Origin: JBDLSO01 sp039799445
GTDB lineage: Bacteria > Patescibacteriota > Minisyncoccia > Phycocordibacterales > UBA5272
DNA: 5,073 nucleotides
Direction: 5' to 3'
Assembly (NCBI GenBank): GCA_039799445.1
Contig: JBDLSO010000053.1
Coordinates: 1 to 5,073 of the forward strand
Of the stretch, positions 4,715-5,073 are shown piece after piece (positions within the stretch are counted from its first letter, which is position 1; the number at the start of each line of letters is the position of its first letter). Under the pieces are notes generated by a model. That model searched no databases. It saw only the letters and a program-made list of their open reading frames with translations, and was not told the origin of the DNA. The position numbers and the translations under genes were made by a program.

Positions 4715-5073
4715 TTAGTTGGCCATTTTACTTATAAGTATTTTTGTATTTGGGAAGTTGCTCGCTGGTTTGCTACACCGCGTCAGCTTAATGGCGCCAA
4801 CATCTCCAATCAAAACTGGAAAACTACGCACACCCCTTACCAATGTGCTTGTATCGGTCACATAGATTCGGTGAGCATTTTCAAATATGCTCTGCCCTTC
4901 CTCCAGTATCAAAGAGACGAGCTCCCATAGCGCAGCTGACTTCCAGCCTATCCTGTTGTATGGTGGCGGTATATAGCTTGGCGCAAGCGGGGCTCCAAAT
5001 GATACCAATTGCAGTATTGACCCCATCTTTTCCTCTGTTGAAGTCGGAGCAATCATGAGAGGCTCCAATACAG
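4715..5073 (-). CDS. Partial gene (5' end beyond the right edge), unknown protein
   Basis: An open frame of 119 whole codons enters from the right edge and ends at TAA (4717-4715). No convincing start is visible inside the window: a TTG at 5068 and ATGs near 5056 and 5026 exist, but the frame stays open through the edge, so this is probably a C-terminal part. I recognise no family. Visible traits are a Pro-rich stretch YIPPPYNRIGW, a hydrophobic helix ALWELVSLILEEG, a strand-rich part ending FPVLIGDVGAIKL, and a basic tail ILISKMAN with one Cys. No membrane segment is clear. Its reality is supported by the strong terminator placed right behind its stop and by the lack of a better frame on either strand. 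It is richer in G+C than the genes on the left. It is a separate transcription unit from rplE. Confidence 0.6.
   Translation of the reverse strand, partial: VLEPLMIAPTSTEEKMGSILQLVSFGAPLAPSYIPPPYNRIGWKSAALWELVSLILEEGQSIFENAHRIYVTDTSTLVRGVRSFPVLIGDVGAIKLTRCSKPASNFPNTKILISKMAN

Noticed and set aside
4631..5058. Plus-strand frames at 4631-4930 and 4843-5058
   Set aside because: The first crosses the terminator hairpin and rplE promoter, and both look like random translation; the minus-strand frame has a properly placed terminator.

Overview
The window looks like a compact stretch of a small-genome bacterium, most likely of the candidate phyla radiation (Patescibacteria, Paceibacteria/Parcubacteria-like). 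That placement is inferred from three things: a membrane-anchored Gmad2-domain protein of a type common in that group, very tight gene packing, and start codons without Shine-Dalgarno sequences. The genes read cleanly with the standard code and contain no in-frame TGA. Base composition is A+T rich on the left (19 G+C in bases 1-60) and clearly richer in G+C at the right edge (29 G+C in 4741-4800).

Left part, 1-2412, minus strand: a four-gene run transcribed leftwards. It starts with an AhpC/Prx1-type peroxiredoxin (1804-2412). After 2 bases comes a single-pass membrane protein with a Gmad2 immunoglobulin-like domain (1274-1801), then after 11 bases a YdcF/DUF218-family protein (468-1262). After 62 bases comes a gene cut by the left edge (1-405) whose visible 135 residues resemble the N-terminal half of a tRNA-dependent cyclodipeptide synthase. 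That last assignment is tentative.

Centre, 2421-3383: a 45-base divergent intergenic region has one near-symmetrical -10 element readable in both directions. The plus-strand gene is miaA (tRNA A37 dimethylallyltransferase), predicted to be leaderless. It converges on the minus-strand genes to its right, and the two sides are separated by a perfect 18-bp hairpin acting as a two-way terminator (3453-3491).

Right part, 3520-5073, minus strand: a small membrane-anchored protein with a period-five Asp/Glu-Met-Met repeat (3520-3840); rplE, coding for ribosomal protein uL5, standing alone rather than in its usual ribosomal operon (3936-4487); its 227-base upstream region with a good extended -10 promoter; and a Rho-independent terminator that ends an unrecognised gene running in from the right edge (4715-5073). 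No tRNA, rRNA, CRISPR array, transposase or integrase was seen.
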